64,000 nucleotides of DNA, from the NCBI RefSeq assembly GCF_016924145.1, contig NZ_JAFFZO010000009.1, positions 74,411 to 138,410 on the forward strand. Direction: 5' to 3'. The notes below the pieces were generated by a model, which worked only from the letters and a program-made list of their open reading frames with translations, made no database searches and had not been told where the DNA came from. A program made the translations under genes and the position numbers. Each line of letters opens with the position of its first letter. The first letter of the stretch is position 1. Positions 17,406 through 26,025 of this stretch are shown one piece after another. This DNA comes from Amphritea pacifica. GTDB taxonomy: Bacteria; Pseudomonadota; Gammaproteobacteria; Pseudomonadales; Balneatricaceae.

Positions 17406-18796
17406 CACTTTTCCTCCTGCTGCAGCTTACGATCCAGCCCCTGCAGCAGATAACGCTGCCAGGTAGAGTGCTGATTGACATAGAGACCTTCATGGGTGAA
17501 CTCGGTGCCGGTGATAGCCGGATTAATCCCCAGAGCTTTGGTGTTCGCGGTGGCTTCGCGGGTCCACTTATCACAGCCACGGGAAATGTCATTCCAGCGT
17601 TCCAGGCGCGCTTCAAAACCCTTCTGCGCTTCGCGGAACTCCACCAGATCATCCGGCGTCCCCATACCGGAAACGTTAAAGAAGTCTTCAAACTGACGGA
17701 TCCGGTTTTCCCGGTCATCATCGGATTCACCTTTAACTCCCAGACAGAAGCTATGCACTTCGGTTTTATTCCAGGCAACCGGACGGACAACCCGCAACTG
17801 AGAGCTGATCTGATCCATAAAGAACAGACTTGGGTAGATGTTAAGATTACGCAAACGGTGCATCATCCACTGCGCCCGGCTTTCACCATACTCTTCAATC
17901 AGGCGAGGCATAACCGAGGCGTAACCCGGGCGAACTTCAGGGTTGGGCATGTCGCTGAAGAGAATGGTGTGACCGTTGTTAAAGGCAAACCAGCCATCAT
18001 CAGTTTCCTTATCGCCCGCCCCCAGCTTGCTGTAGTCGAGCACTTTTTTGCCAGCCCCATGCTTTTCTACTTCCAGCTGCTGACGATACTGCACCGTCGC
18101 AACATAGTTGTAGTGCACGGTACTGACGTGATAACCATCCAGGCCATTTTCGTTCTGCAGTTTCCAGTTTCCATCAAAGGTATAGGAGGAGGACCCCGGC
18201 AGCACTTCCAGCTCACCGCTCTCTGACTGCGCCACCATCATGTCAAAACCGATACGGGCATCGCCGAGAAAATCTTCCAGAGACTCAGTGCAGGCGGTAT
18301 TCAGATTGATAAAAATAAATCCCTTATACGAGCTGATCAGCGCTTTACGCAGCCCCCGGGTGGACTTATCAAAGTCATCGGGATATTCACCGGGCGCCTT
18401 GACCTTCACCAGCCGTCCGTCGGTCTTATAGCACCACGCATGGAAGGGACAGGTAAAGGTAGACTGGTTGCCGCGACATACCCGTGTCAGAGTGGCGCCA
18501 CGATGCTGACAGGCATTGATCAGCGCATTCAGTTCACCATTACCATCACGGGTGATGATCATCGCCTGGCGACCCGCCTGCATGGTAAAAAAGTCATGGG
18601 GGTTGGCGACCTGGCTCTCATGGCAGGCATAGATCCAGGTGTTCTCAAAGATCAGATCCATTTCGATATCGAAAAGATCACGATCGGTAAACATCTCGCG
18701 GGCCACCCGGTATACATTTTCTTCGGGACGGAAGTCGGTCAGTCCTTCAACCTTAGCGCGCCACTCAAGCAGTGTTTGTTTCGAATTAGTTTTCAT
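17405..18796 (-). CDS. antA: Anthranilate 1,2-dioxygenase large (alpha) subunit
   Basis: 463 aa Rieske non-haem iron oxygenase. The Rieske cluster ligands are CQH (about residue 94) and CPFH (about 117). The mononuclear iron facial triad starts in NGLDGYHVSTVH (about 218-229). The length and composition fit AntA/BenA. Anthranilate dioxygenation gives catechol with spontaneous loss of CO2 and ammonia, so no cis-diol dehydrogenase gene is needed, and none is present. It lies 29 nt downstream of the SphA-type gene and shares a stop-start overlap with antB. Confidence 0.85.
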   Translation of the reverse strand: MKTNSKQTLLEWRAKVEGLTDFRPEENVYRVAREMFTDRDLFDIEMDLIFENTWIYACHESQVANPHDFFTMQAGRQAMIITRDGNGELNALINACQHRGATLTRVCRGNQSTFTCPFHAWCYKTDGRLVKVKAPGEYPDDFDKSTRGLRKALISSYKGFIFINLNTACTESLEDFLGDARIGFDMMVAQSESGELEVLPGSSSYTFDGNWKLQNENGLDGYHVSTVHYNYVATVQYRQQLEVEKHGAGKKVLDYSKLGAGDKETDDGWFAFNNGHTILFSDMPNPEVRPGYASVMPRLIEEYGESRAQWMMHRLRNLNIYPSLFFMDQISSQLRVVRPVAWNKTEVHSFCLGVKGESDDDRENRIRQFEDFFNVSGMGTPDDLVEFREAQKGFEARLERWNDISRGCDKWTREATANTKALGINPAITGTEFTHEGLYVNQHSTWQRYLLQGLDRKLQQEEK

Positions 18797-18825
18797 TGAT
18801 TCAGTCTCCTGGCTGAGCGCATTGA

Positions 18826-19716
18826 TTAAAACTTCACAACCGTTTTTATCCAGAAAGCATCACCCTTAGGCCGGTTTTCAACGGCCATCTCTTTTTGATA
18901 CTTAACGGATAAAAAGAAGCCTTTGCCGTTATCGAACTTAATCGCAGGACCGATCGCAAAAGCCTGGCCCTTATTACCGATATCGGTGCCGCTGACTTCA
19001 TCTCCGGTTAACTGTTTGTAGGCATACCCGCCGACACCGATCACCCAGTTGGGTGATACGCCGTAACCCAGGGAGTAATCAGCATGCAACTCCTGACCCG
19101 ACCGATAGTTGGTATCATCATTTTCGAAGTTGTAGTCGTACATCACTTTTACCCCCCAGTTGAGGCCGGCAGGATCAATATGGGAGGCGGCGTAGATACC
19201 CTGAACAGTCCAGTAGTTACGGCCGATATTGGCCAGGCGGGATGCATCGTATTCACCGGTTGGCGCGATCACATCGACACCGACAGCGGTATGAAACTGA
19301 GGACTATGATGAAAGGCCAGCGCTGCCGTCAGATCCAGATCACCAATACCCGATTCGCTATCGTTCATCCCCATGACCGATACATCCAGATCAACCAATG
19401 GCAGCAAACCGGCAAAAATCAGCTGACCACCGAACAACGTTTTATCGGTGACATAAAGCAGTCGTGGCGCCAGAACATCGGCTTTCAGGCTGAAGCTGAT
19501 CGGCAGACTTTTACCATCATTACCCTTAAAATCATCCGCTTCATAATGCTCGGCATAGATCAGCGGATAGACCCCGGGTGGTGGCAAAGCTCCCACCAGC
19601 AGATCTTCAGCCCCCATAGGGTAGTTTGAGCCACCGCCCTCCGTCGCCTGAACCTGGGTAGTGATTAAAGATGCCCCGATCAGGCACCCCATTGCATAGT
19701 TAACGGTACGTTTCAT
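18826..19716 (-). CDS. SphA/MetA-type outer-membrane protein for aromatic catabolism
   Basis: 296 aa with a signal peptide (MKRTVNYAMGCLIGASLITT..QVQA) and a mature region of alternating short strands rich in Tyr/Gly/Asp, ending in an aromatic F (KTVVKF) as outer-membrane barrels do. It resembles the family annotated as involved in the meta-pathway of phenol degradation (COG4313), often found within aromatic-degradation operons and thought to help substrate uptake. Its place between the indole and anthranilate genes supports a channel for indole or anthranilate. Confidence 0.75.
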   Translation of the reverse strand: MKRTVNYAMGCLIGASLITTQVQATEGGGSNYPMGAEDLLVGALPPPGVYPLIYAEHYEADDFKGNDGKSLPISFSLKADVLAPRLLYVTDKTLFGGQLIFAGLLPLVDLDVSVMGMNDSESGIGDLDLTAALAFHHSPQFHTAVGVDVIAPTGEYDASRLANIGRNYWTVQGIYAASHIDPAGLNWGVKVMYDYNFENDDTNYRSGQELHADYSLGYGVSPNWVIGVGGYAYKQLTGDEVSGTDIGNKGQAFAIGPAIKFDNGKGFFLSVKYQKEMAVENRPKGDAFWIKTVVKF

Positions 19717-19782
19717 GAGTGGTTATTCCTTATTATTAGTCTGATCAGAGCCCGGCGACTGCCGGACTCAACGGCGCAGGGT

Positions 19783-20313
19783 TCAGTCACAAAGTTGCTT
19801 AAAACCACCCCGGTAAAACACCAGAGGTTCACCCTCATCAACCCGGTCAAAGTCCAGCACCCGACCGACAATCAACAGGTGATCACCGGCGACACGGGTA
19901 AACTCCACCTGACACTGCAGGGTTGCCAAAGCATCCTCCAGCAGCGGCACCCCTGTTGAACTCAGGCGATACTGAACACCGGAAAACTTGTCCTCGGAGC
20001 GGGTCGCCAGCTGCATCGCCAGATCCCCCTGACGCTGACTGAGGATGTTCACATTGAAATATTTACCTTCATCAAATGCCGACACACTGGGTGAGGTCAG
20101 TACCAGACTCCACAAAATCAGCGCCGGATCTAACGACAGCGATGAGAAAGAGTTGGCGGTAATCCCCACCAACTGATCGTTCTCGCCACGTGCGGTAATA
20201 GCGGTCACGCCGGTGGCAAACATACCAAAAGTGTTGCGCAGCTCGCGGGTATCAATCAGCGGCACTTCAACGGCTGGTGTGGCGTTTATGGATTGTGTAT
20301 TAGACGCAGTCAT
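19783..20313 (-). CDS. NAD(P)H:flavin reductase partner of the indole monooxygenase
   Basis: 176 aa from an ATG at 20313 with AGGAGG upstream, 1 nt after the monooxygenase stop. A longer frame to 20367 is not supported. Flavin_Reduct/HpaC-like fold: RNTFGMFATGVTAITA near the N-terminus, GITANSFSSLSLDPALILWSL, and the C-terminal GDHLLIVGRVLDF. It would supply reduced FAD to the StyA-type oxygenase, corresponding to StyB or IifD. The stop-start spacing suggests translational coupling and equal amounts. Confidence 0.86.
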   Translation of the reverse strand: MTASNTQSINATPAVEVPLIDTRELRNTFGMFATGVTAITARGENDQLVGITANSFSSLSLDPALILWSLVLTSPSVSAFDEGKYFNVNILSQRQGDLAMQLATRSEDKFSGVQYRLSSTGVPLLEDALATLQCQVEFTRVAGDHLLIVGRVLDFDRVDEGEPLVFYRGGFKQLCD

Positions 20314-20314
20314 C

Positions 20315-21556
20315 TCAGGCCTCCTGTTTAAAGTATTCGCCAACGACCTGATTACAGGCATCTGCATTGGTCCACCAGGGCATCAGATCCACCGGATTGT
20401 TAAACCCGTTGGCGATGGTTTTAGCCAGGTCCGGTGACTGCTGTGCGGCACCCAGCAGGTTGAGGGTATGGTTCTCAGGAGGCAGCAGGATGCTGTTGGT
20501 CCAGCCGACCACATCTTTGGCATAAGCCCAGTACGTTTCGAAGGTATCCTTCATCCAGCTTTCATCGAATGGCTGATCACCCCGGGCAAGAATCGAATCC
20601 AGATAGATCTTGCTGCACTTCGCGCCATTATTTGATCCCTGACCGGTGATCGGATCGTTGACCACCAGCGCATCCGCCATCCCCAGCACTTTACGTCCGG
20701 AAGGCAGGGTCAGTACGGGCTTACGTACCGTTGGCGGGAAGCGCCCGGCCAGTACACCATTGTCATCGGTCAGCTGAATATTCTTGCAACGTTCCGCTTC
20801 CCAGGGGCAGTAGGTATTGACGATCTCAAGGCTGCGGGCCAGGTGTTGTTCCGGGGTTTCCACATCGCCCCAGCAATCCATCGGGCCACCCGGAATACCT
20901 TCAAACACCATGATTTCACAGGGACCGCTGAGCGTCAGCGCAGGGAAACAGAAGTATTCACCGACCCCGGGGATCAGGTTGAAAGCGACCCGCGAGAACG
21001 GTTCTTTAGGCGTCATACCATGCACATAGGTGAGCGCTAAGGCGCGTTGGGGTTTATCAAACACTGAACGCCCGGCATCACGTTCAAACTGCCGGACAAT
21101 CTCGCCCTTACCGGCGGCCAGCAACACCAGATCGTGAGAGGCTGCCAGCTCTTCAAGCTCTTCAATGCCGGCATCCCGGAACACCAGCTCGCCCCCCAGA
21201 CGGACAAATTCATCCATCCATACCGGCATCTTCAGACGCTGATCCACGGACTGGGCTTTGTGGTCGATAGGTGCCGCCCAGTCGATCAGTTTTTCGCCCG
21301 GACGCTCAGGGTTCGGAACCGTAAGACCGATCCCCTCAACCGGCGGACAGTCGTTTTCCCAGAAATTAAGCCCCAGCTCTCTTTCGGTATTCAGCGCCAT
21401 ATCGAACATGCACTGACTTGAGGTGACCCGGCCGGAACGAATATCGTCCTGGGTCCGGTTAGATAACATCGTGACCTGATAGCCCTGTTTCAAAAGGCCG
21501 ATTCCAGTCTGAAGGCCGGACTGTCCGGCACCGATAATTGCGATTTTACGTGACAT
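20315..21556 (-). CDS. Indole/styrene-type two-component flavin monooxygenase (StyA/IifC-like)
   Basis: 413 aa from an ATG at 21556 (MSRKIAIIGAGQSG) with GGAG 9 nt upstream; an upstream extension to 21658 has no support. It has a single N-terminal Rossmann GxGxxG (GAGQSG, residues 8-13) and StyA-type features such as GRVTSSQCMFDMAL, FSRVAFNLIPGVGEYFCFPAL and NDPITGQGSNNGAKC. It uses free reduced FAD from the next gene. In the described Acinetobacter iif route (recalled from literature), the homologue oxidises indole to the 2,3-dihydrodiol level. The flanking SDR and DLH/SnoaL genes favour indole over styrene. Confidence 0.85.
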   Translation of the reverse strand: MSRKIAIIGAGQSGLQTGIGLLKQGYQVTMLSNRTQDDIRSGRVTSSQCMFDMALNTERELGLNFWENDCPPVEGIGLTVPNPERPGEKLIDWAAPIDHKAQSVDQRLKMPVWMDEFVRLGGELVFRDAGIEELEELAASHDLVLLAAGKGEIVRQFERDAGRSVFDKPQRALALTYVHGMTPKEPFSRVAFNLIPGVGEYFCFPALTLSGPCEIMVFEGIPGGPMDCWGDVETPEQHLARSLEIVNTYCPWEAERCKNIQLTDDNGVLAGRFPPTVRKPVLTLPSGRKVLGMADALVVNDPITGQGSNNGAKCSKIYLDSILARGDQPFDESWMKDTFETYWAYAKDVVGWTNSILLPPENHTLNLLGAAQQSPDLAKTIANGFNNPVDLMPWWTNADACNQVVGEYFKQEA

Positions 21557-21590
21557 AAAATTTACTCCAGATTTTATTTTTATTGCCGGC

Positions 21591-22379
21591 TTACTCTGCG
21601 AGTTTGGGGATTGCAGGGGTTCGTTGTTCCGGACCAATCGCGGAATAACCACCATCAACCGCGTAATCAGCGGCGGTCACAAAACTGGCCTGCTCAGAAC
21701 AGAGAAACAGCACCACTTCGGCTACTTCCCGGGGATCACCCAGACGCCCCAGCATGTGGAAATCAGCAGCAACCTGATCCGCTTTAGCCCGGTTGCCACC
21801 ACTGACTTCATTGATCACCCTGGACCAGGTCCAGCCCGGAGAAACTGAATTGACCCGGATGCCATCTTCAGCAAAGTCCATCGCCATACTGCGGGTCAGA
21901 TGACGGATCGCCGCCTTGCTGACGGGGTAAAGCCAGCGACCGGTCTGAGCGATCTGTGATGAGATACTGCTGAAGTTGACGATCGCGCCGCCACCACGCC
22001 TGACCATCAGCGGCCGGGCGATATTGGCCGCCATCACGGCACTGACCACATTGATATCCAGTGCGGTGAGCCAGTCTGCCCGGGAAGAGGCCTGCCCTTC
22101 ATCCAGATAGCTGCAGGCGAGGTTGATCAGATAATCAACGCCACCAAAGCGGCTTTCAGCACGGTTGATCGCGGCCGTCAGCTGCTCATCATCGGTGATA
22201 TCCGCTGCGACAAACTGTGCTTTGGCGCCCAGCCGGTCTGCCAGAGCAGCACCCGCCGCCGCATCGATATCGATCACAGTGACACTCGCACCCGCTTCGA
22301 TAAACACCTCGGCAACCGCCGCTCCGATCAGGGTTGCACCACCGGTAACAATGACACTGCGGTCGTTAAACAGGCTCAT
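21591..22379 (-). CDS. Short-chain dehydrogenase/reductase (IifB-like)
   Basis: 262 aa classical SDR: a cofactor-binding region VTGGATLIGAAVAEVF (T-G-x3-G-x-G-like, with A and L changes), the Asp VIDID that favours NAD, the active-site Ser in NFSSISSQIA, and YPVSKAA (Y-x3-K, about residues 152-156). Its ATG overlaps the stop of the DLH/SnoaL gene (ATGA). By analogy with iifB it would oxidise indole-2,3-dihydrodiol to 3-hydroxyindolin-2-one. The function is inferred from context. Confidence 0.84.
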   Translation of the reverse strand: MSLFNDRSVIVTGGATLIGAAVAEVFIEAGASVTVIDIDAAAGAALADRLGAKAQFVAADITDDEQLTAAINRAESRFGGVDYLINLACSYLDEGQASSRADWLTALDINVVSAVMAANIARPLMVRRGGGAIVNFSSISSQIAQTGRWLYPVSKAAIRHLTRSMAMDFAEDGIRVNSVSPGWTWSRVINEVSGGNRAKADQVAADFHMLGRLGDPREVAEVVLFLCSEQASFVTAADYAVDGGYSAIGPEQRTPAIPKLAE

Positions 22380-23626
22380 TGTGCACCTCCCTGATCCAGC
22401 CCCTCACTGTCGGGCCAATTCGGCATCAGCGTATTGGAAGGCAGAGTCTCATCCAGCAATTTTGCCGCCGACTCCTGTCCGGCAACCGGCAGGCCATGAG
22501 GGTCCAGCTTGCCAATCTGCACCAATACAGAGGCCTGATCCCAATAGATATGTTCGTGATACAGCTTGTCACCACGGAACTTAACCACCGCCACCAGCGG
22601 CACTTCAACGTATTTTCCGGTTGGCTCAATACCCGGCAGCATCCAGTCGATGACACGGTCATGGGTGAAGGTGAACAGCAGTTCATCAACAATCTGGGTT
22701 GCTCCAATGGTGCGGGAGATCGGGATAAGCGCCGTATCCGCAGGATTCACATCAACAAAGTGATTTTTGTAGAAGCGATAGAGGTTTTTATAGCCCACCC
22801 CACCGGTCATATTGGGGATATGGTTGACGTAGGGTTCAGCCACCATGGTCGCCATAGTGTCATCCACATTGCGGGTATCAAATTCATACTCGCAATGTTT
22901 ATCCCACAGGTAGGACAGGTCATAATGCGGGCCGATCACTTGACGGAACGCGGTGACCGAACGCTGGTGAGCCATCAGGGCCGAAGGCTTGTGATAATGC
23001 TCTGCCCCCTCCCGGGCAAACGCATGATCAACGCCGGGATAGGTATACAGTTCCACATGTTCCTGATCACCCAGCGCCGCATAGATATCGTTGCGCGCCG
23101 CTGCGGGGCAGTACTCATCATTACCGGCAAAGTGCAGCACCAGCCGGCCACTGATATTCACCGCCTCATGCAGATGGTTTTCAATGCCCATACCGTAATA
23201 ACCGACGGCAGCATCAACATCACAGCGGCAGGCTGTCAGGTAGGACAAGCGGGCACCCAGACAGAACCCCAGTGCACCAACCTTGCCGTTGCACTCAGGC
23301 AGCCCTTTCAGAACACTGATCGCCGCGTCGATATCCTCAACACCCAGATCCTGATCAAAGCCCTGATAAAAACCAAACGCTTTTTCCCATTCTGCCGGGC
23401 TGTATTCCAGCTGCACACCTGGTTCCTGACGCCAGAACAGATCAGGCGCCAGTACCACATAGCCCTCCTCTGCATAATAGTCAGCCACCTTACGCATGGT
23501 TTCGTTGATACCAAATATCTCTTGCAGCAAGACAATACCCGGCCCTTCACCCGCAGCCGGTACCGCCAGATAGCCTTTAAAACTGCCACTGCCATCTTTT
23601 GCCTGGATATCTATCATGGTGCCCAT
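22376..23626 (-). CDS. Dienelactone hydrolase-SnoaL fusion protein (IifA-like)
   Basis: 416 aa with two parts. Residues about 1-240 are a dienelactone-hydrolase alpha/beta fold with a complete catalytic set: Glu in LLQEIFG, Cys in GFCLGAR (about 123), Asp in AGNDEYCP and His in GVDHAFAR. Residues about 250-400 are a SnoaL/NTF2-like domain (NLYRFYKNHFVD, HEHIYWDQASVLVQIG). The same fusion is described for IifA, a cofactor-independent enzyme converting 3-hydroxyindolin-2-one to anthranilate. It is the first gene of the operon, with AGGAGG 7 nt before the ATG. Confidence 0.82.
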   Translation of the reverse strand: MGTMIDIQAKDGSGSFKGYLAVPAAGEGPGIVLLQEIFGINETMRKVADYYAEEGYVVLAPDLFWRQEPGVQLEYSPAEWEKAFGFYQGFDQDLGVEDIDAAISVLKGLPECNGKVGALGFCLGARLSYLTACRCDVDAAVGYYGMGIENHLHEAVNISGRLVLHFAGNDEYCPAAARNDIYAALGDQEHVELYTYPGVDHAFAREGAEHYHKPSALMAHQRSVTAFRQVIGPHYDLSYLWDKHCEYEFDTRNVDDTMATMVAEPYVNHIPNMTGGVGYKNLYRFYKNHFVDVNPADTALIPISRTIGATQIVDELLFTFTHDRVIDWMLPGIEPTGKYVEVPLVAVVKFRGDKLYHEHIYWDQASVLVQIGKLDPHGLPVAGQESAAKLLDETLPSNTLMPNWPDSEGLDQGGAQ

Positions 23627-23708
23627 AGCACGCCTCCTGAATGTTGTTGTTTTTCTCGAATCGTTATTTATCCTCGAATATCAGGCAGGCAATTACGCTC
23701 CGAAAAAT

Positions 23709-23823
23709 GCGGCGACTATCCACAAGGTGCTAAAAGATGATCTGGCTCAATGATTCATGAAATCGGCTTAACGCCTGTCAACGCGGGCCATCCGGTCAGT
23801 GCGGTGACTATCCAGTTAGCGCA
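23709..23823. promoter_or_regulatory. Pair of direct repeats resembling XylS/BenR operators upstream of the indole operon
   Basis: GCGGCGACTATCCA (23709-23722) and GCGGTGACTATCCA (23801-23814) repeat with one mismatch 92 bp apart. Read on the minus strand they give AGCA-N6-GGATA (23717-23731) and TGCG-N6-GGATA (23809-23823), each one mismatch from the TGCA-N6-GGNTA half-site known for XylS/BenR-type AraC regulators. The rest of the 324-bp divergent region (23627-23950) is AT-rich near the regulator start and shows no other feature. Confidence 0.5.
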
Positions 23824-23950
23824 GGTTATTGACTGATGCGTGAAATTTGTACAGAAGCTGGGGAGAACCCCACTATACTTAAATCCATCAATATGCAATA
23901 TATAAGAGACCATCTATTGATTTAGATTAATAAAAACAGGGTAGTAAACG

Positions 23951-24952
23951 ATGTCTTCCGACTTAACCTTGTCTCCCTGGTTGAGAGACGCACTTAAAGG
24001 TGACCCCGAGCGGTTAGTGTTCAGCTCGGGTACGCTGGAACAGGTCAGGGAAGAGGTTTCAGCGATGTATAAACCGCATCTGCTGGATATAAAAGGAAGA
24101 GGATCTGAACTGGATGCCCGTTTGCACTCGGTTGCTTTGGGGAATGTCCGCTTTAACCGGCTTAAATATGGTGCTGAAGTTGTTATTGATCCCGGTAATC
24201 TTGAGCAGTTTTATCTGATTCAGATGCCCGTCTGTGGTCAGGCGGACATCTACAGCGGTAGCCATGTTATTTCTACCGACACAGACACCGCGTCTATCCT
24301 AAACCCCTCCGACCCGCTGACCATGATCTGGAGTGAAGATTGCGATCAGCTGATGTTCCGGATTGACAGACATTCTGTGGAATTAGCCTGCAGCCAGATA
24401 CTGGGACGATCCGTTCGCACCCCCCTGCGGTTCAAGCCAGATATGCTCTGGAACCGGAATCCGGTCTGGCGCAACATGATGATGTATCTGGCACATCTGC
24501 TACAGGATCAGCCCTCAATTACGACCCAACCCACCATCGCCCATCAACTCGAACAGCTGATCATCAATACCCTGATCTCAATCCAGCCTCACAACTACAC
24601 CGACGCCATGAACACACCCGACCGGACCCTGGCACCACGACATGTAAAAAAGGTTGAGGAGTATATTGAGAATCACGCCGGTGAGGCGCTGACACCGGGA
24701 GAGCTGGCCGAGATGGCGGGCGTCAGTGTACGGACACTGTATGCGGGTTTTAAGGATTTTCGTCAGACCAGCCCGATGGAATACCTGCGCACGATTCGGT
24801 TGCAGCGTGCCCGTGAGGAACTACTGAAGCAGGACCCCGATTCATCGGTCACCGAAATCGCCATCCGCTGGGGCTTCACCCATATGGGACGCTTCAGCCA
24901 GGATTATGCGCGTATGTTTGGCGAACGTCCCAGTGAAACCAAACGCAGATAA
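23951..24952 (+). CDS. AraC/XylS-family regulator of the indole/anthranilate operon
   Basis: 333 aa. The N-terminal ~200 residues form an AraC-binding-like sensor domain (HSVALGNVRFNRLKYGAEV, FYLIQMPVCGQA), similar in layout to BenR/XylS/IifR. The C-terminal domain holds two HTH motifs (TPGELAEMAGVSVRTLYAGFKDF and VTEIAIRWGFTHMGRFSQDY, about residues 245-325). It is divergent from the operon with two XylS-like direct repeats between them, so it is probably its activator. Whether indole or anthranilate is the inducer cannot be seen. Confidence 0.87.
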   Translation: MSSDLTLSPWLRDALKGDPERLVFSSGTLEQVREEVSAMYKPHLLDIKGRGSELDARLHSVALGNVRFNRLKYGAEVVIDPGNLEQFYLIQMPVCGQADIYSGSHVISTDTDTASILNPSDPLTMIWSEDCDQLMFRIDRHSVELACSQILGRSVRTPLRFKPDMLWNRNPVWRNMMMYLAHLLQDQPSITTQPTIAHQLEQLIINTLISIQPHNYTDAMNTPDRTLAPRHVKKVEEYIENHAGEALTPGELAEMAGVSVRTLYAGFKDFRQTSPMEYLRTIRLQRAREELLKQDPDSSVTEIAIRWGFTHMGRFSQDYARMFGERPSETKRR

Positions 24953-25081
24953 CCGTTATCACAACCAAAGAAATCGTGATTAGCGTCCGGCCCGCCCTGC
25001 AACTGAATGGAGTCTGCAAAACAGTAATCCGTATTCCATCCGTTGCGTATAAACCCACTCATCAGGAAGCGGGGTTTTATT

Positions 25082-25381
25082 ATGAATCAATTAGAGATAT
25101 CTGAGCTGGAAGCGCTTAACCATATTAATCAAGTGACGGTGCACTCACTCGAGCGGATGATCTATCAGGTCACTCTGCAGCTGGGAGAAACAACCGCGAT
25201 GCTCACCAATGCACAGGGTAAACCGGCCCGATTTGAAAATACCGGACAGATCCGGGAGCTGCTTCAGCATGCCCGCATTGACAGCGCGGTGATGCTATTG
25301 CCGACCACCTTTGATGAGATGATCGGCCGTCCGCCACTGGCCAATGACTCCCGGTGTGAGATACTGCTGGGCTGGAAATAA
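25082..25381 (+). CDS. Small conserved hypothetical protein
   Basis: 99 aa from an ATG at 25082 with AGGAAGC about 12 nt upstream; an earlier start at 25043 adds 13 residues without support. It is soluble, with no signal peptide or membrane segment. The pattern MNQLEISELEALNHINQVTVHSLERMIYQ resembles short pseudomonad proteins of the DUF6482 kind, but I am not sure. It is convergent with folX, 12 nt apart. Confidence 0.55.
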   Translation: MNQLEISELEALNHINQVTVHSLERMIYQVTLQLGETTAMLTNAQGKPARFENTGQIRELLQHARIDSAVMLLPTTFDEMIGRPPLANDSRCEILLGWK

Positions 25382-25393
25382 ACGGTCAGCTGA

Positions 25394-25762
25394 TCAGCAG
25401 CAGTGTTTTTCCAGCGTCAGTGACACGGAATCCGCAAACCGCAGCGCATGGGGTTTATCAATAGTGACGCTGGCAAAGGTGACCCAGGGGTGGCCAGTGG
25501 CGATCTCCAACACATCTGCAACCAGTTTTTCCAGCAGCAGAAAATGCCCCTCCTCTACATGTTGAATAATCTCCTTACAGACCACTTTATAGTTCAGGGC
25601 TTTTTCCACATCATCGGTGATCGCCGCTTTTTCGGCCGGGTAATGGATCTCAATATTGATCACCACATCCTGCAGTTTCTCACGCTCTTCCGGGTTAAAA
25701 CCGATGTAGGTTCGCAAACGCAGGTTTTTAATTCGGATTATGGCATTACTGACTGATGGCAT
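25394..25762 (-). CDS. folX: Dihydroneopterin triphosphate 2'-epimerase FolX
   Basis: 122 aa tunnelling-fold enzyme. [15 protein letters not shown] at the N-terminus, the conserved Glu region [32 protein letters not shown], and the C-terminal [18 protein letters not shown] match E. coli FolX closely and are distinct from FolB. FolX epimerises dihydroneopterin triphosphate towards dihydromonapterin, the cofactor of phenylalanine hydroxylase in pseudomonads. No partner gene (folM, phhA) is in the window. The 263-bp gap to the next gene has AT-rich promoter-like sequence around 25900 and nothing else evident. Confidence 0.92.
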   Translation of the reverse strand: MPSVSNAIIRIKNLRLRTYIGFNPEEREKLQDVVINIEIHYPAEKAAITDDVEKALNYKVVCKEIIQHVEEGHFLLLEKLVADVLEIATGHPWVTFASVTIDKPHALRFADSVSLTLEKHCC

Positions 25763-26025
25763 TGCTGAGTCCTTGTCGATTTTTTCTTATCTCTATTGTC
25801 TGGCAGTCTAACAGAACGGAATGAAGTCTCCAGACGCGCTGCTTCACTTGCGCCGGTTGCGAAGATTGATTACGCACAATCCGCCTGGTTAGTTCATATC
25901 GATTATAATAAATACCATACATGCACAAGGATTGAAGCGGCACCTGGCTATATTGTCAAAGCTGTCACAGGTATGATGGCATACGCTTAAGCCTTAAACT
26001 TTCCGACCGACTACCGGACATTATT

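Noticed and set aside
15736-18796. Benzoate 1,2-dioxygenase (benABC)
   Set aside because: No benD dehydrogenase or benzoate transporter nearby; the indole genes upstream supply anthranilate instead. It remains the main alternative for the enzyme family.
22379-23740. 453-codon plus-strand frame across the DLH/SnoaL gene
   Set aside because: Antisense shadow of a well-supported gene; His/Gln/Arg-rich translation typical of reverse frames.
23951-24952. Styrene rather than indole degradation cluster
   Set aside because: The monooxygenase is StyA-like, but there is no styrene oxide isomerase or phenylacetaldehyde dehydrogenase, while SDR, DLH/SnoaL and anthranilate-type dioxygenase genes are present.
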